From: an uncultured Clostridia bacterium
GTDB taxonomy: Bacteria; Bacillota; Clostridia; TANB77; CAG-508
DNA: 64,000 nucleotides
Assembly (NCBI GenBank): GCA_934183305.1
Contig: CAKPSF010000005.1
Location: 1-64,000 of the forward strand
Direction: 5' to 3'
Within the stretch, counting starts at the first letter, position 1. Each line of letters starts with the position of its first letter. Below the pieces are notes generated by a model that was not told the DNA's origin, ran no database searches, and worked only from the letters and a program-made list of their open reading frames with translations. The position numbers were made by a program, and so were the translations under genes. This document shows positions 44,114 to 52,151 of this stretch, in pieces.

Positions 44114-44770
44114 TTATCTCATTTCTTTTATAGTTTTTTCGTAATCAGCTGAATTTATTATACAGCTACCAACTACTAATATATCAACTCCCGCTTTTTT
44201 TAAACTTTCTTTATTTTCTAAGTTTATTCCCCCATCTGCTTCTATATCTATTTCCATTTTGTTATTTTCTATATACTGTTTTACTCTTTCTATTTTTTGT
44301 ATTGTCTCAGGTATTAACTTTTGCCCTCCTTTTCCAGGCTCCACAGTCATAATTAGTACTAAATGTATTAGAGGTAAATACTCATATATTTCTTCAATTT
44401 TTGTGCTTGGTTTTATTGCTATTCCAACCTTTACATTATTACTTTTTATATATTTAATTAATTCTAATACTTCTTCTTTATTCTTACATGCTTCTAAATG
44501 AAACGTTATTATATTAGGCTCAAATGGCAAATAAGCATCTACATATGAGCGTACATCTTCTACCATTAAATGAATATCTAATGGTAAATTTGATATTTGT
44601 TTTATACTGTTTGTATATTCTTGCATAATCTCGTTTGTATTGTTTTCTACAAATTTTCCATCCATTACATCTATGTGATAATAATCTGTTTTTGCCGTTT
44701 CCAGATTATATATTGTTCCTAATATATTTTCTTTTTTTACTGTTAATATTGATGTTGAAACTTCTACCAT
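44114..44770 (-). CDS. rpe: Ribulose-phosphate 3-epimerase
   Basis: A 218-residue TIM-barrel enzyme interconverting ribulose 5-phosphate and xylulose 5-phosphate. Metal and catalytic residues sit in YYHIDVMDG, DIHLMVE, TVEPGKGGQ and IEADGGIN. The first catalytic segment is shorter and more divergent (STSILTVKKENIL) than in textbook members, where SPSILSAD is usual, so a related hexulose-phosphate epimerase is not excluded. Its start codon overlaps the rsgA stop by 7 bp, implying translational coupling, as in the B. subtilis order. Confidence 0.9.
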   Translation of the reverse strand: MVEVSTSILTVKKENILGTIYNLETAKTDYYHIDVMDGKFVENNTNEIMQEYTNSIKQISNLPLDIHLMVEDVRSYVDAYLPFEPNIITFHLEACKNKEEVLELIKYIKSNNVKVGIAIKPSTKIEEIYEYLPLIHLVLIMTVEPGKGGQKLIPETIQKIERVKQYIENNKMEIDIEADGGINLENKESLKKAGVDILVVGSCIINSADYEKTIKEMR

Positions 44771-45636
44771 TTATGATCCTCCCTGTCTTTCAATTCTTCA
44801 TATATTTTCTTAAAATTATTATATCTTAATTCAGAAATATTGTTTCCAACTTCGTCCTTCACACCACATACTTTCTCTTTTATATGTGTGCAATCTAAAT
44901 ATTCACATCCATTAGTGAAATTATTAAATTCTATAAAATACTTATATAATTCTTTATATGGTATTTCAAATACGTCAAAATTCGAAAATCCTGGTGTATC
45001 TGCTATATATGTATTTTTTTCTATTTTATATAATTTTACAGAAGTTGTAGTGTTTTTGCCTTTTTTATTTTTAGAGCTTATTTCTCCCTCTAATGTAGTT
45101 TGCTTTGTAAATATAGAATTTATTAAAGTTGATTTTCCAACTCCAGAATTTCCAGAAAAAGCACTAATATTATTTTTTAATACTTTCTTTATTTGTTCAA
45201 TATTTTTTTCTTCTTTTGCTACTGTTTTTATAACTTTGTATCCTATTTTAGAATATACTTGTTCTATATTATTTGCTATATCATTATCTAAATCCACTTT
45301 ATTTATAACTATAATTGGCTTTATTTTTAAAAATTCTGCAAATGCCAATTGCTTGTCTAACATAAGTAAATCTGGTGTTGGATTTTTAGCAGATATAACA
45401 AATATAAGTTGAGAAATATTAGCCATTTTAGGTCTTTTTATATAGCTTCTTCTATTTAATATTTCTGCAATGCTTCCCATATCATTATCAAATTCAACTA
45501 GGACCTCATCTCCAACAACCGGTTTTAAATCTTTAGTTTTAAATTTTCCTCTTGATGTGCATGTATATATTTTATTATTAATTTCTACATAAAAAATATT
45601 TGATACAATATTAACTATTTTTCCTAATTCTTGCAT
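44764..45636 (-). CDS. rsgA: Small-subunit ribosome assembly GTPase RsgA
   Basis: A 290-residue circularly permuted GTPase for late 30S maturation. An N-terminal OB fold is followed by the permuted G motifs: G4 VINKVDLD, G1 GNSGVGKSTLIN, G3 DTPGF, then a zinc-binding tail with CEYLDCTHIKEKVC. It lies between prkC and rpe, as in Bacillus (cpgA/yloQ). PrkC is known to phosphorylate this GTPase in Bacillus, so the neighbourhood fits. Confidence 0.96.
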   Translation of the reverse strand: MQELGKIVNIVSNIFYVEINNKIYTCTSRGKFKTKDLKPVVGDEVLVEFDNDMGSIAEILNRRSYIKRPKMANISQLIFVISAKNPTPDLLMLDKQLAFAEFLKIKPIIVINKVDLDNDIANNIEQVYSKIGYKVIKTVAKEEKNIEQIKKVLKNNISAFSGNSGVGKSTLINSIFTKQTTLEGEISSKNKKGKNTTTSVKLYKIEKNTYIADTPGFSNFDVFEIPYKELYKYFIEFNNFTNGCEYLDCTHIKEKVCGVKDEVGNNISELRYNNFKKIYEELKDREDHKW

Positions 45637-45656
45637 TGTTTCCTCTCTTAAAAATT

Positions 45657-45687
45657 GGGAACCTTAGGGGGCATCCCTAAAGTTCCC
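45657..45687 (-). terminator. Strong intercistronic hairpin between prkC and rsgA
   Basis: GGGAACCTTAGGG/CCCTAAAGTTCCC forms a stable stem with a 5-nt loop 22 bp after the prkC stop. The following run on the minus strand is only AATTTTTAAG, so it may be a partial terminator or an mRNA-stabilising hairpin. Confidence 0.5.
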
Positions 45688-45709
45688 ACAAATACTAATA
45701 TTTTTTAAA

Positions 45710-47656
45710 TTAATCTATTGTAATTTCTGTTTCATATTCTAAATCTAGATATCTGTCTTCTCCTTGTTTTACACCATCTAGGAATACTTTTATTGTAACA
45801 TTTCCTTTATTAGAAAATTCTTGAGAAATACTTTCTAAACGAGGATCAACATCTTTTTCATAAATTGTAGTACCGTTTACAGTTATTTTTAATTTTACTT
45901 CTTTAGGCGTAGTTCCATCTTCTTTATATCCATTCGGAATCTTTCCACCTAATAAAGATTTTACATTTACATTAACTATTCCTTTTTTCTTTTGTAGTAA
46001 TCTATTTATAGTTATAGAAATAGATGTATCTTTTTCTACTTCTGTATCAGCTTCAACATCTTGATACAAAACAACTCCTTCTGCTTTGCTCTCGTCATTA
46101 TCTGTATACACACTCTTTAGTTTTAAACCTGCATCTGTTATTGCCTTCTTAGCTTCTGCTTCTGTTTTTCCTACTAGGTTTGGCACAATAACCTTTTCAA
46201 TACCTTTGCTTACTGTTATTGTTACTGTTTCTCCTGCATCTATTTCTTTTTTAGCATCAACATCTTGTTTTATTACATATCCTGCTTCAACTTTTTTGTC
46301 ATATTCCTCTACAACATTTACTATTAGATCTAAGTCTTCAAGTTGAGAAACTGCATCATCTTTGGCCATTCCAACAACCTTAGGCATTACTACTGTGTTT
46401 TTTCCTTTACTTATTACAACTGTAATTTCACTACCTTCCTTTATTTTAAAGTCTGGCATATATGCTGGATTTTGAGATATTATACAACCTGCTAGAACAT
46501 CCTTATTATATGCTTCTTCTCCAACCACTAATTGAAGCTTTAATTCTTTTGCTTTTGCCTCCGCTTGTGATTTCTCCATATTTACTAAGTTTGGAAGCTG
46601 AACGTCTTTTTTCTCAAATGCATTCATAATAAAATACGTTGCAACTATTGTTATTGCGAATAAAATAATTCCCGCAATAGTTAAACACAAAGCCTTATGT
46701 TTAGCAAAAAATGATTTTTCTTTTTTCTTATCCATTTTCTTATCTTCAAGCTCAGATTTATCATATATAGTAGATAATCTTTGAGTTGGTGAATCTGCAA
46801 CTTGCCTTTCCATAACAACAAAATCTCCATTTGGATTTTTAATTGCTCTACTTAAATCTCTAAGCATTTCAGTCGCTGTTTGATATCTTGAACTAACGTC
46901 TTTTCTCATTGCTTTCATTATTATGTCATTAACAGACTTTGGAACAGATGGATTAATTTCCATTGGTTCTTTTGGGCTTTCTTGCATATGTTTTAATGCC
47001 ACTGATACTGCTGTATCTGCATTAAATGGTAATCTTCCTGTTACCATTTCATATAATACAACTCCTAATGAGTATAAATCTGATTTTGCATCTGTAAATC
47101 CACCTCTTGCATGTTCCGGTGAAAAATAATGTACAGAACCCATTGTACTTCCAAATGCTGTTATTGTTGAATTTGATACTGCTTTTGCTATTCCAAAATC
47201 AGTTACCTTGGCGATTCCGTCCTCAGTTATTATTATGTTATGAGGTTTTATATCTCTATGAATTATATTGTTTTTATGGGCTGTTTCTAATGCTGATGCA
47301 ATTTGTATTGCCACATTAACAGACCATTTCCAAGAAAGCGCCCCATCTTCATTTATTATTTCTTTTAATGTTTTTCCTTTAACTAATTCCATTACAATAT
47401 AATGTAAATCGCCTTCACTTCCTACATCGTATACTGAAACAATATTTGGATGTGTAAGGCTAGCAGCTGATTGGGCCTCTGTGTTAAATCTTTTTATAAA
47501 TTCATCATCTGTGGTATATTCTTCTTTTAGAATTTTAACAGCAACATATCTATTAAGCACATGGCACTTAGCTTTATATACTGTTGCCATTCCGCCATTT
47601 CCGATTTGCTCTATTATTTCATATCTATTTCCTAACAATCTACCTTCTAAATTCAT
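45710..47656 (-). CDS. prkC: PASTA-domain Ser/Thr protein kinase
   Basis: A 648-residue membrane kinase. The kinase domain (about 11-275) has the Gly-rich loop IGNGGMATVYKA, Lys41, the catalytic HRDIKPHN with Asp135, and DFG at 153-155. One transmembrane helix lies at about 325-347. Three PASTA repeats follow (about 352-560; VQLPNLVNMEKSQAEAKA, VVMPKVVGMAKDDAV, VIVPNLVGKTEAEAKK), then a final beta domain. PASTA kinases sense muropeptides and control wall growth and spore germination. Paired with its phosphatase prpC 16 bp upstream. Confidence 0.96.
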   Translation of the reverse strand: MNLEGRLLGNRYEIIEQIGNGGMATVYKAKCHVLNRYVAVKILKEEYTTDDEFIKRFNTEAQSAASLTHPNIVSVYDVGSEGDLHYIVMELVKGKTLKEIINEDGALSWKWSVNVAIQIASALETAHKNNIIHRDIKPHNIIITEDGIAKVTDFGIAKAVSNSTITAFGSTMGSVHYFSPEHARGGFTDAKSDLYSLGVVLYEMVTGRLPFNADTAVSVALKHMQESPKEPMEINPSVPKSVNDIIMKAMRKDVSSRYQTATEMLRDLSRAIKNPNGDFVVMERQVADSPTQRLSTIYDKSELEDKKMDKKKEKSFFAKHKALCLTIAGIILFAITIVATYFIMNAFEKKDVQLPNLVNMEKSQAEAKAKELKLQLVVGEEAYNKDVLAGCIISQNPAYMPDFKIKEGSEITVVISKGKNTVVMPKVVGMAKDDAVSQLEDLDLIVNVVEEYDKKVEAGYVIKQDVDAKKEIDAGETVTITVSKGIEKVIVPNLVGKTEAEAKKAITDAGLKLKSVYTDNDESKAEGVVLYQDVEADTEVEKDTSISITINRLLQKKKGIVNVNVKSLLGGKIPNGYKEDGTTPKEVKLKITVNGTTIYEKDVDPRLESISQEFSNKGNVTIKVFLDGVKQGEDRYLDLEYETEITID

Positions 47657-47671
47657 TTTTAACCTCCAACT

Positions 47672-48412
47672 TTAAGGATTATTTTTATTTAAAACAATAA
47701 TAACTGTAATATTATCTAGTCCACCATTTTCATTTGCTTTATTTATTAATTTATCTGTTGCAACTTCTATATTATCTGTTACTATATTATATATTTCCTC
47801 ATCACTTACCATATTTGTAAGCCCATCTGAAGTGATAACTAATATATCATCTTTTTGAAAACCTTTCACACTAACGTCTGGTTCAACAAATGATGTACAT
47901 CCAAGTGCTTTTGTTAGCATATTTTTCTTTGGGTGGTGTACCGCTTCGTCTCTCGAAATAGTTCCGTCCTTCACCAGCTTTTCAACATAACTATGATCCG
48001 TAGTAAGTTTTCTAATAAAATTCTTTCTAATTCTATATATTCTACTGTCACCAATGTGACCTATATATACTCTATTGTTTTGTACAAGAGCAACCTCTAT
48101 TGTAGTTCCCATTCCTTCTAGTTCTTTTACTTCTTTAGCCTTTTCATATACAAGCATATTTGCATATTCAATTGCATTTTTTACTAATTCCAGTATACTC
48201 TCTTTAGTATGCTCTATTTGAGAGAAATTTGATTCAATGTAATTTTTAGTTGCATTAACTGCCATGGTACTTGCAACTTCACCGCCATTGTATCCTCCCA
48301 TTCCATCTGCGACTATATATAATCCAACAGAATCACTTGGTTCATACGCATAATATGCATCTTGGTTCATTTCTCTTGCCTTACCAATATCTGATTTAGC
48401 AAAAACCTTCAT
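47672..48412 (-). CDS. prpC: PP2C-type Ser/Thr phosphatase
   Basis: A 246-residue metal-dependent phosphatase that reverses PrkC phosphorylation. Metal-binding motifs are visible: REMNQDAYYA, VADGMGGYNGGEVAS, GDSRIYR, TTDHS, TSDGLTNMVSDEE and GGLDNITVI. Length and order upstream of prkC are those of Bacillus. Confidence 0.96.
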   Translation of the reverse strand: MKVFAKSDIGKAREMNQDAYYAYEPSDSVGLYIVADGMGGYNGGEVASTMAVNATKNYIESNFSQIEHTKESILELVKNAIEYANMLVYEKAKEVKELEGMGTTIEVALVQNNRVYIGHIGDSRIYRIRKNFIRKLTTDHSYVEKLVKDGTISRDEAVHHPKKNMLTKALGCTSFVEPDVSVKGFQKDDILVITSDGLTNMVSDEEIYNIVTDNIEVATDKLINKANENGGLDNITVIIVLNKNNP

Positions 48413-48430
48413 ACTGAAGTTTCTCCTTAT

Positions 48431-49450
48431 CTATAAATTTTTTCTTCGTAATTGTCCACAAGCCGCATCAATATCAGAGCCTAATTCTCTTCTTATTGTT
48501 GCAACAATTCCTTTAGAGTTTAAATAATCTCTAAATTTAATTATGTTTTCATTTGTACTTTTAGTAAATTCACCATTTTCAATTTTATTTATCGGTATTA
48601 AATTAACATGACACAACATCCCTTTTAATAATTTAGCAAGTTCCTCTGCATCCTTTAAATTATCATTATTATCCTTTGCTAAAGCATATTCAAAAGATAT
48701 TCTTTTATTGGTCTTTGAAATGTAATACCTGCAAGCTTTCATTAATTCTTCTATATTATATGCATTATTTACTGGCATCATTTCACTTCTTTTCTTGTCG
48801 TTTGTAGCATGAAGTGAAATTGATAATGTACATTGTAAATCTCTATCCGCAAGTTCATATATTTTAGGAACTAAGCCACTAGTTGAAATACTAATATGTC
48901 TTGCACCTATATTTAATCCTTTTGGATTATTTAATATTTTTATTGCCTTCATTACATTATCGAAATTATCTAAAGGCTCTCCAATTCCCATAAAGACTAT
49001 ATTAGATATTCTAATTTGTTCATCTCTTTGAACCGCTAAAATTTGTTCAACGATTTCTCCTGCTGTTAAATTTCTTGCAAATTTTATTCCTGTTGATGCA
49101 CAAAATTTACAACCCATTTTACATCCTACTTGAGAAGACACACATATTGTTTTTCCATGATGATATTCCATAAGAACAGATTCAATTGCATTATCATCTA
49201 AAATATCAAATAAGTATTTTTTGGTGCCATCTACGGATTGCTGTTTTTTTAGAATCTTAAAATTATGAAAACTAAACACCTCTTTTAACTTTTCCCTTAG
49301 TTCTTTAGAAATATTAGTCATATCATCAAAAGAAGTAACTTCCTCTACATAAATCCATTTAAAAACCTGCTCTGCTCTATACGCTTTTTCACCCAATTTC
49401 AAAAATTCTTCTTTTAGTTCATCTAAGTCATAATCTTTTATATTTTTCAT
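48431..49450 (-). CDS. rlmN: Dual-specificity rRNA/tRNA methyltransferase RlmN
   Basis: A 339-residue radical SAM enzyme that methylates C2 of A2503 in 23S rRNA and A37 in some tRNAs. The cluster-binding cysteines are Cys110, Cys114 and Cys117 (CKMGCKFC), the GEPLDN motif follows, and the C-terminal Cys used in the methyl transfer chemistry is in DAACGQL. It heads the rlmN-prpC-prkC-rsgA-rpe cluster. Confidence 0.96.
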   Translation of the reverse strand: MKNIKDYDLDELKEEFLKLGEKAYRAEQVFKWIYVEEVTSFDDMTNISKELREKLKEVFSFHNFKILKKQQSVDGTKKYLFDILDDNAIESVLMEYHHGKTICVSSQVGCKMGCKFCASTGIKFARNLTAGEIVEQILAVQRDEQIRISNIVFMGIGEPLDNFDNVMKAIKILNNPKGLNIGARHISISTSGLVPKIYELADRDLQCTLSISLHATNDKKRSEMMPVNNAYNIEELMKACRYYISKTNKRISFEYALAKDNNDNLKDAEELAKLLKGMLCHVNLIPINKIENGEFTKSTNENIIKFRDYLNSKGIVATIRRELGSDIDAACGQLRRKNL

Positions 49451-49550
49451 ATATTATTGCAATTACCTTTCATAGGGAAATTACAATTTCCCTAGATAAC
49501 TTATACCACAACAAAGACTTTTTTTCAATAGTTTTGCAACAAATTTATTT

Positions 49551-49625
49551 GACGTGAATGGGGACGGGGTAAAAACAAGTCAAAATTTAAAAATGACTTG
49601 TTTTTACCCCGTCCCCATTCACGTC
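49551..49625. repeat. REP-like palindromic element, copy B
   Basis: Two perfect 31-bp arms (49551-49581 and 49595-49625) around a 13-bp loop. The inner 21-22 bp match copy A (GGGGACGGGG, then AAAAACAAGTC), but the outer part reads GACGTGAAT instead of GACTTGTTT, and the loop side of the core has T for C; each change is matched in the opposite arm. It lies between divergent rlmN and asd. Confidence 0.92.
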
Positions 49626-49665
49626 TTTTTTTATTTTTTAATATAATAATGTGGAGGTTTTGTTT

Positions 49666-50670
49666 ATGTTTAAGTTAGCTATTGTTGGCGCTACTGGTTT
49701 AGTGGGCAGAAACGTTTTGAAAGTTTTAGAAGAAAAGAATTTACCTATTTATGAATACGTTCTTTTTTCTTCATATAAATCTGCTGGTTCTGTAATTCAT
49801 TTTATGAACAATGATTATACTGTAAGAGAGTTAAAAGAGGATTCTTTTATTAATGAACATTTTGATTTTGCTATTTTTTCTGCTGGTGGTTCTACTGCCT
49901 TAAAATATGCACCTATTGCTAGTAAAAATGGTTGTGTAGTTATAGATAATAGTAGTGCTTTTAGAATGAATACTGATGTGCCTTTAGTAGTTCCAGAGGT
50001 TAACCCAGAGGATGCCTTTTTAAATAATGGTATAATTGCTAATCCAAATTGTTCTACTATTCAAGCAATGTTACCGCTAAAAGCTTTAGATGAAAAATTT
50101 AATATTACCCGAGTTGTTTATTCTACATATCAAGCTGTATCTGGTGCAGGAAAGGCGGGGATTGATGATTTTGAAAATAGTATTAAAGGAATAAAAAACA
50201 AGAAATTTCCTTATCCAATTTTTAATAACTGTTTACCACACATTGACGTATTTGAGTCTAACGGATATACTAAAGAAGAGGAAAAGATGATAAACGAAAC
50301 AAGAAAAATATTACACAAACCTAATTTAAGTGTAACAGCCACTTGCGTAAGAGTTCCTGTGCTTAATTGTCACTGTGAGAATATAAATTTAGAATTTGAA
50401 AATGAATTTGATATAAAGGATATTTATTTAGCATTAGAAAATTTTAAAAATATTACTGTTATAGATAACATAGAAAAAGAACTATACCCTCTCCCAACTG
50501 ACGTTTCAGGAAAAGACGATGTTTTCGTTGGAAGAATTAGAAGAGATTTTAGTATAAAAAATGGTCTTAACATTTGGGTCGTAGCAGATAATATAAGAAA
50601 GGGCGCTGCAACAAATGCAATACAAATTCTAGAAGAATTAATATCAAAAAGAAAACTCTCTCTACAATAA
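49666..50670 (+). CDS. asd: Aspartate-semialdehyde dehydrogenase
   Basis: About 334 residues. It reduces aspartyl phosphate to the semialdehyde on the path to lysine, diaminopimelate, threonine and methionine. The NADP-binding GATGLVGR is at residues 8-15, the catalytic Cys129 in NPNCSTIQ, and the substrate region QAVSGAGKAG and RVPVLNCHCE with the active-site His. The ATG at 49666 has GGAGG 8 nt upstream; a longer frame from 49651 has none. Convergent with the small membrane-protein gene, separated by a terminator. Confidence 0.95.
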   Translation: MFKLAIVGATGLVGRNVLKVLEEKNLPIYEYVLFSSYKSAGSVIHFMNNDYTVRELKEDSFINEHFDFAIFSAGGSTALKYAPIASKNGCVVIDNSSAFRMNTDVPLVVPEVNPEDAFLNNGIIANPNCSTIQAMLPLKALDEKFNITRVVYSTYQAVSGAGKAGIDDFENSIKGIKNKKFPYPIFNNCLPHIDVFESNGYTKEEEKMINETRKILHKPNLSVTATCVRVPVLNCHCENINLEFENEFDIKDIYLALENFKNITVIDNIEKELYPLPTDVSGKDDVFVGRIRRDFSIKNGLNIWVVADNIRKGAATNAIQILEELISKRKLSLQ

Positions 50671-50689
50671 ATGTAGAGAGAGTTTTTTT
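50653..50689 (+). terminator. Terminator of asd
   Basis: AAACTCTCTCTACA/TGTAGAGAGAGTTT stem, loop ATAA, then a T-run. The stem starts before the stop codon of asd. Confidence 0.9.
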
Positions 50690-50705
50690 GATATTCATTG
50701 CAAAA

Positions 50706-50861
50706 TCACCGCCCACATAAAGCAAGAACAATGCCAATAGCAATGAATATTGCAATTGCATAAATCAATGCGCTAGGAGTTATTAGTACAGCCACCACAC
50801 AGCTATAATAAATAGCGCAAATTAATAATGCAATTAAAATAATTTCCCGTGATTTTTTCAT
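50706..50861 (-). CDS. 51-residue two-helix membrane protein, unknown
   Basis: The ATG at 50861 follows a perfect AAGGAGG by 9 nt; a longer upstream frame lacks a start signal and would cross the promoter. The product is MKKSREIILIALLICAIYYS followed by a second hydrophobic stretch ending VLALCGR, so two membrane helices are likely. No family recognised. It has its own promoter with a palindrome at the start point, which argues for a regulated gene. Confidence 0.65.
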   Translation of the reverse strand: MKKSREIILIALLICAIYYSCVVAVLITPSALIYAIAIFIAIGIVLALCGR

Positions 50862-50893
50862 CGCTGTCTCCTCCTTAAGTTTTTTGGGGCATT

Positions 50894-50923
50894 TACAAAT
50901 ATAGGATCTTGATCCTATTTGTA
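50894..50923. promoter_or_regulatory. Palindrome at the start point of the 50706 gene
   Basis: TACAAATATAGGATC/GATCCTATTTGTA on the plus strand: 13 bp arms, one extra base in one arm, 2-bp centre. It begins 2-3 bp downstream of the -10 box, where a repressor would block initiation; as RNA it would fold into a 5' hairpin. Confidence 0.55.
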
Positions 50924-50925
50924 TT

Positions 50926-50954
50926 ATTATACTATACTTTTCAGTTTTTTTCAA
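50926..50954 (-). promoter_or_regulatory. Promoter of the 50706 gene, inside the 3' end of the cysteine desulfurase gene
   Basis: Minus strand: -35 TTGAAA (50954-50949), 17-bp spacer, -10 TATAAT (50931-50926). Confidence 0.65.
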
Positions 50955-52083
50955 ATCCAATATTCTTTGCCAGTATATTTAATACATAATCTATTTCATT
51001 TTTTGTATTTTCTTTTCCAAGTGTAAATCTTATTGTTCCTGATGCTTGTTTTCTGTCTAATCCTATTGCAGTTAACACATGAGATGTTTTACTACTTCCA
51101 GTGCAACACGCTGATGCACTAGAAGCACATATTCCATATTCATCTAATTTTAATAATAACTGTTCTCCATCTATATCTTTAAACGAAACATTAACATTGC
51201 CTGGTAATCTATTGTCCAAATCTCCATTTATTTTTATATTTTCAAACCTTTGTTGTAGACTAGTTATAAAGTAATTTCTCAATGCTGTTAATTTTGTATT
51301 ATTAAAATCAATCTCTTTGTATGCATATTGTATTGCTGTTGATAAGCCTACTATTCCTGCCACATTTTCTGTCCCGCTTCTTTTTCCTTTTTCTTGGCCT
51401 CCACCATCTTGTATTCTTTCAAATTCTACCCCTTCTCTAACATATAAAGCTCCAACTCCTTTAGGGCCATAAAACTTATGTGCAGACATAGACAGCAAAT
51501 CCACTCCCAATTCATTTACATTTATTGATATGTTTCCAACTGCTTGAACTGCATCTGTATGAAAATATACATTATGTTTTTTTGCAATTTTCCCAATTTT
51601 TTGTATTGGTTCAATTGTACCAATTTCATTATTTGCAAACATTATACTAATTAAAATTGTATCTTGTGTTATAGCATTTTCTAGTTCTTCTAGATTAATC
51701 ATTCCATTACTATTAACATTTAAATACGTTACCCTAAAGCCTTGTCTTTCCAAGGTCGCACAAGTATTTAACACTGCTGAATGCTCTATTTTTGAAGTTA
51801 TAATATGTTTTCCTTTTGATGAATTTGCATATGCAATACCCTTTAGCGCCAAGTTATCACTCTCGCTCCCACAGCTTGTAAAGTATATTTCTTTTTGTTT
51901 AGCTCCTATACAACTTGCAACATTTTGTCTTGCTTCTTCTACCACTCTTTTATTTCTTCTTCCCAAAAAGTACGCTGATGATGGATTTCCATAATTCACG
52001 CTAAAATATGGTAGCATTTTATTTAGCACCCTTTCATCAACTCTTGTTGTTGCACCGTGATCCAAATAAATTAATTTTTCCAT
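50941..52083 (-). CDS. Cysteine desulfurase (NifS/IscS-like)
   Basis: About 380 residues. It takes sulfur from cysteine for Fe-S clusters or tRNA thiolation. The PLP lysine is Lys203 in SAHKFYGPKG, with His101 in KIEHSAV and the aspartate in FHTDAVQAVG. The mobile loop has SSASACCTGSSKTSHVL with adjacent cysteines as the persulfide carrier. The ATG at 52083 has GAGGTGA 8 nt upstream; the longer frame to 52170 would overlap proS. No iscU or thiI lies alongside. Confidence 0.94.
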   Translation of the reverse strand: MEKLIYLDHGATTRVDERVLNKMLPYFSVNYGNPSSAYFLGRRNKRVVEEARQNVASCIGAKQKEIYFTSCGSESDNLALKGIAYANSSKGKHIITSKIEHSAVLNTCATLERQGFRVTYLNVNSNGMINLEELENAITQDTILISIMFANNEIGTIEPIQKIGKIAKKHNVYFHTDAVQAVGNISINVNELGVDLLSMSAHKFYGPKGVGALYVREGVEFERIQDGGGQEKGKRSGTENVAGIVGLSTAIQYAYKEIDFNNTKLTALRNYFITSLQQRFENIKINGDLDNRLPGNVNVSFKDIDGEQLLLKLDEYGICASSASACCTGSSKTSHVLTAIGLDRKQASGTIRFTLGKENTKNEIDYVLNILAKNIGFEKN

Positions 52084-52086
52084 AGT

Positions 52087-52134
52087 AAAAATCACCTCAT
52101 AATATATACTATTTAATATTATGAAGTGATTTTT
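52087..52134 (-). terminator. proS terminator whose 3' arm holds the ribosome site of the next gene
   Basis: Read on the minus strand, AAAAATCACTTCATAATAT pairs with ATATTATGAGGTGATTTTT (one G-U-like step), ending in five T, only 4 bp before the cysteine desulfurase ATG. The GAGGTGA ribosome site is in the 3' arm. Same architecture as 24241-24300. Confidence 0.75.
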
Positions 52135-52151
52135 GTTTTTATTATATTTTT

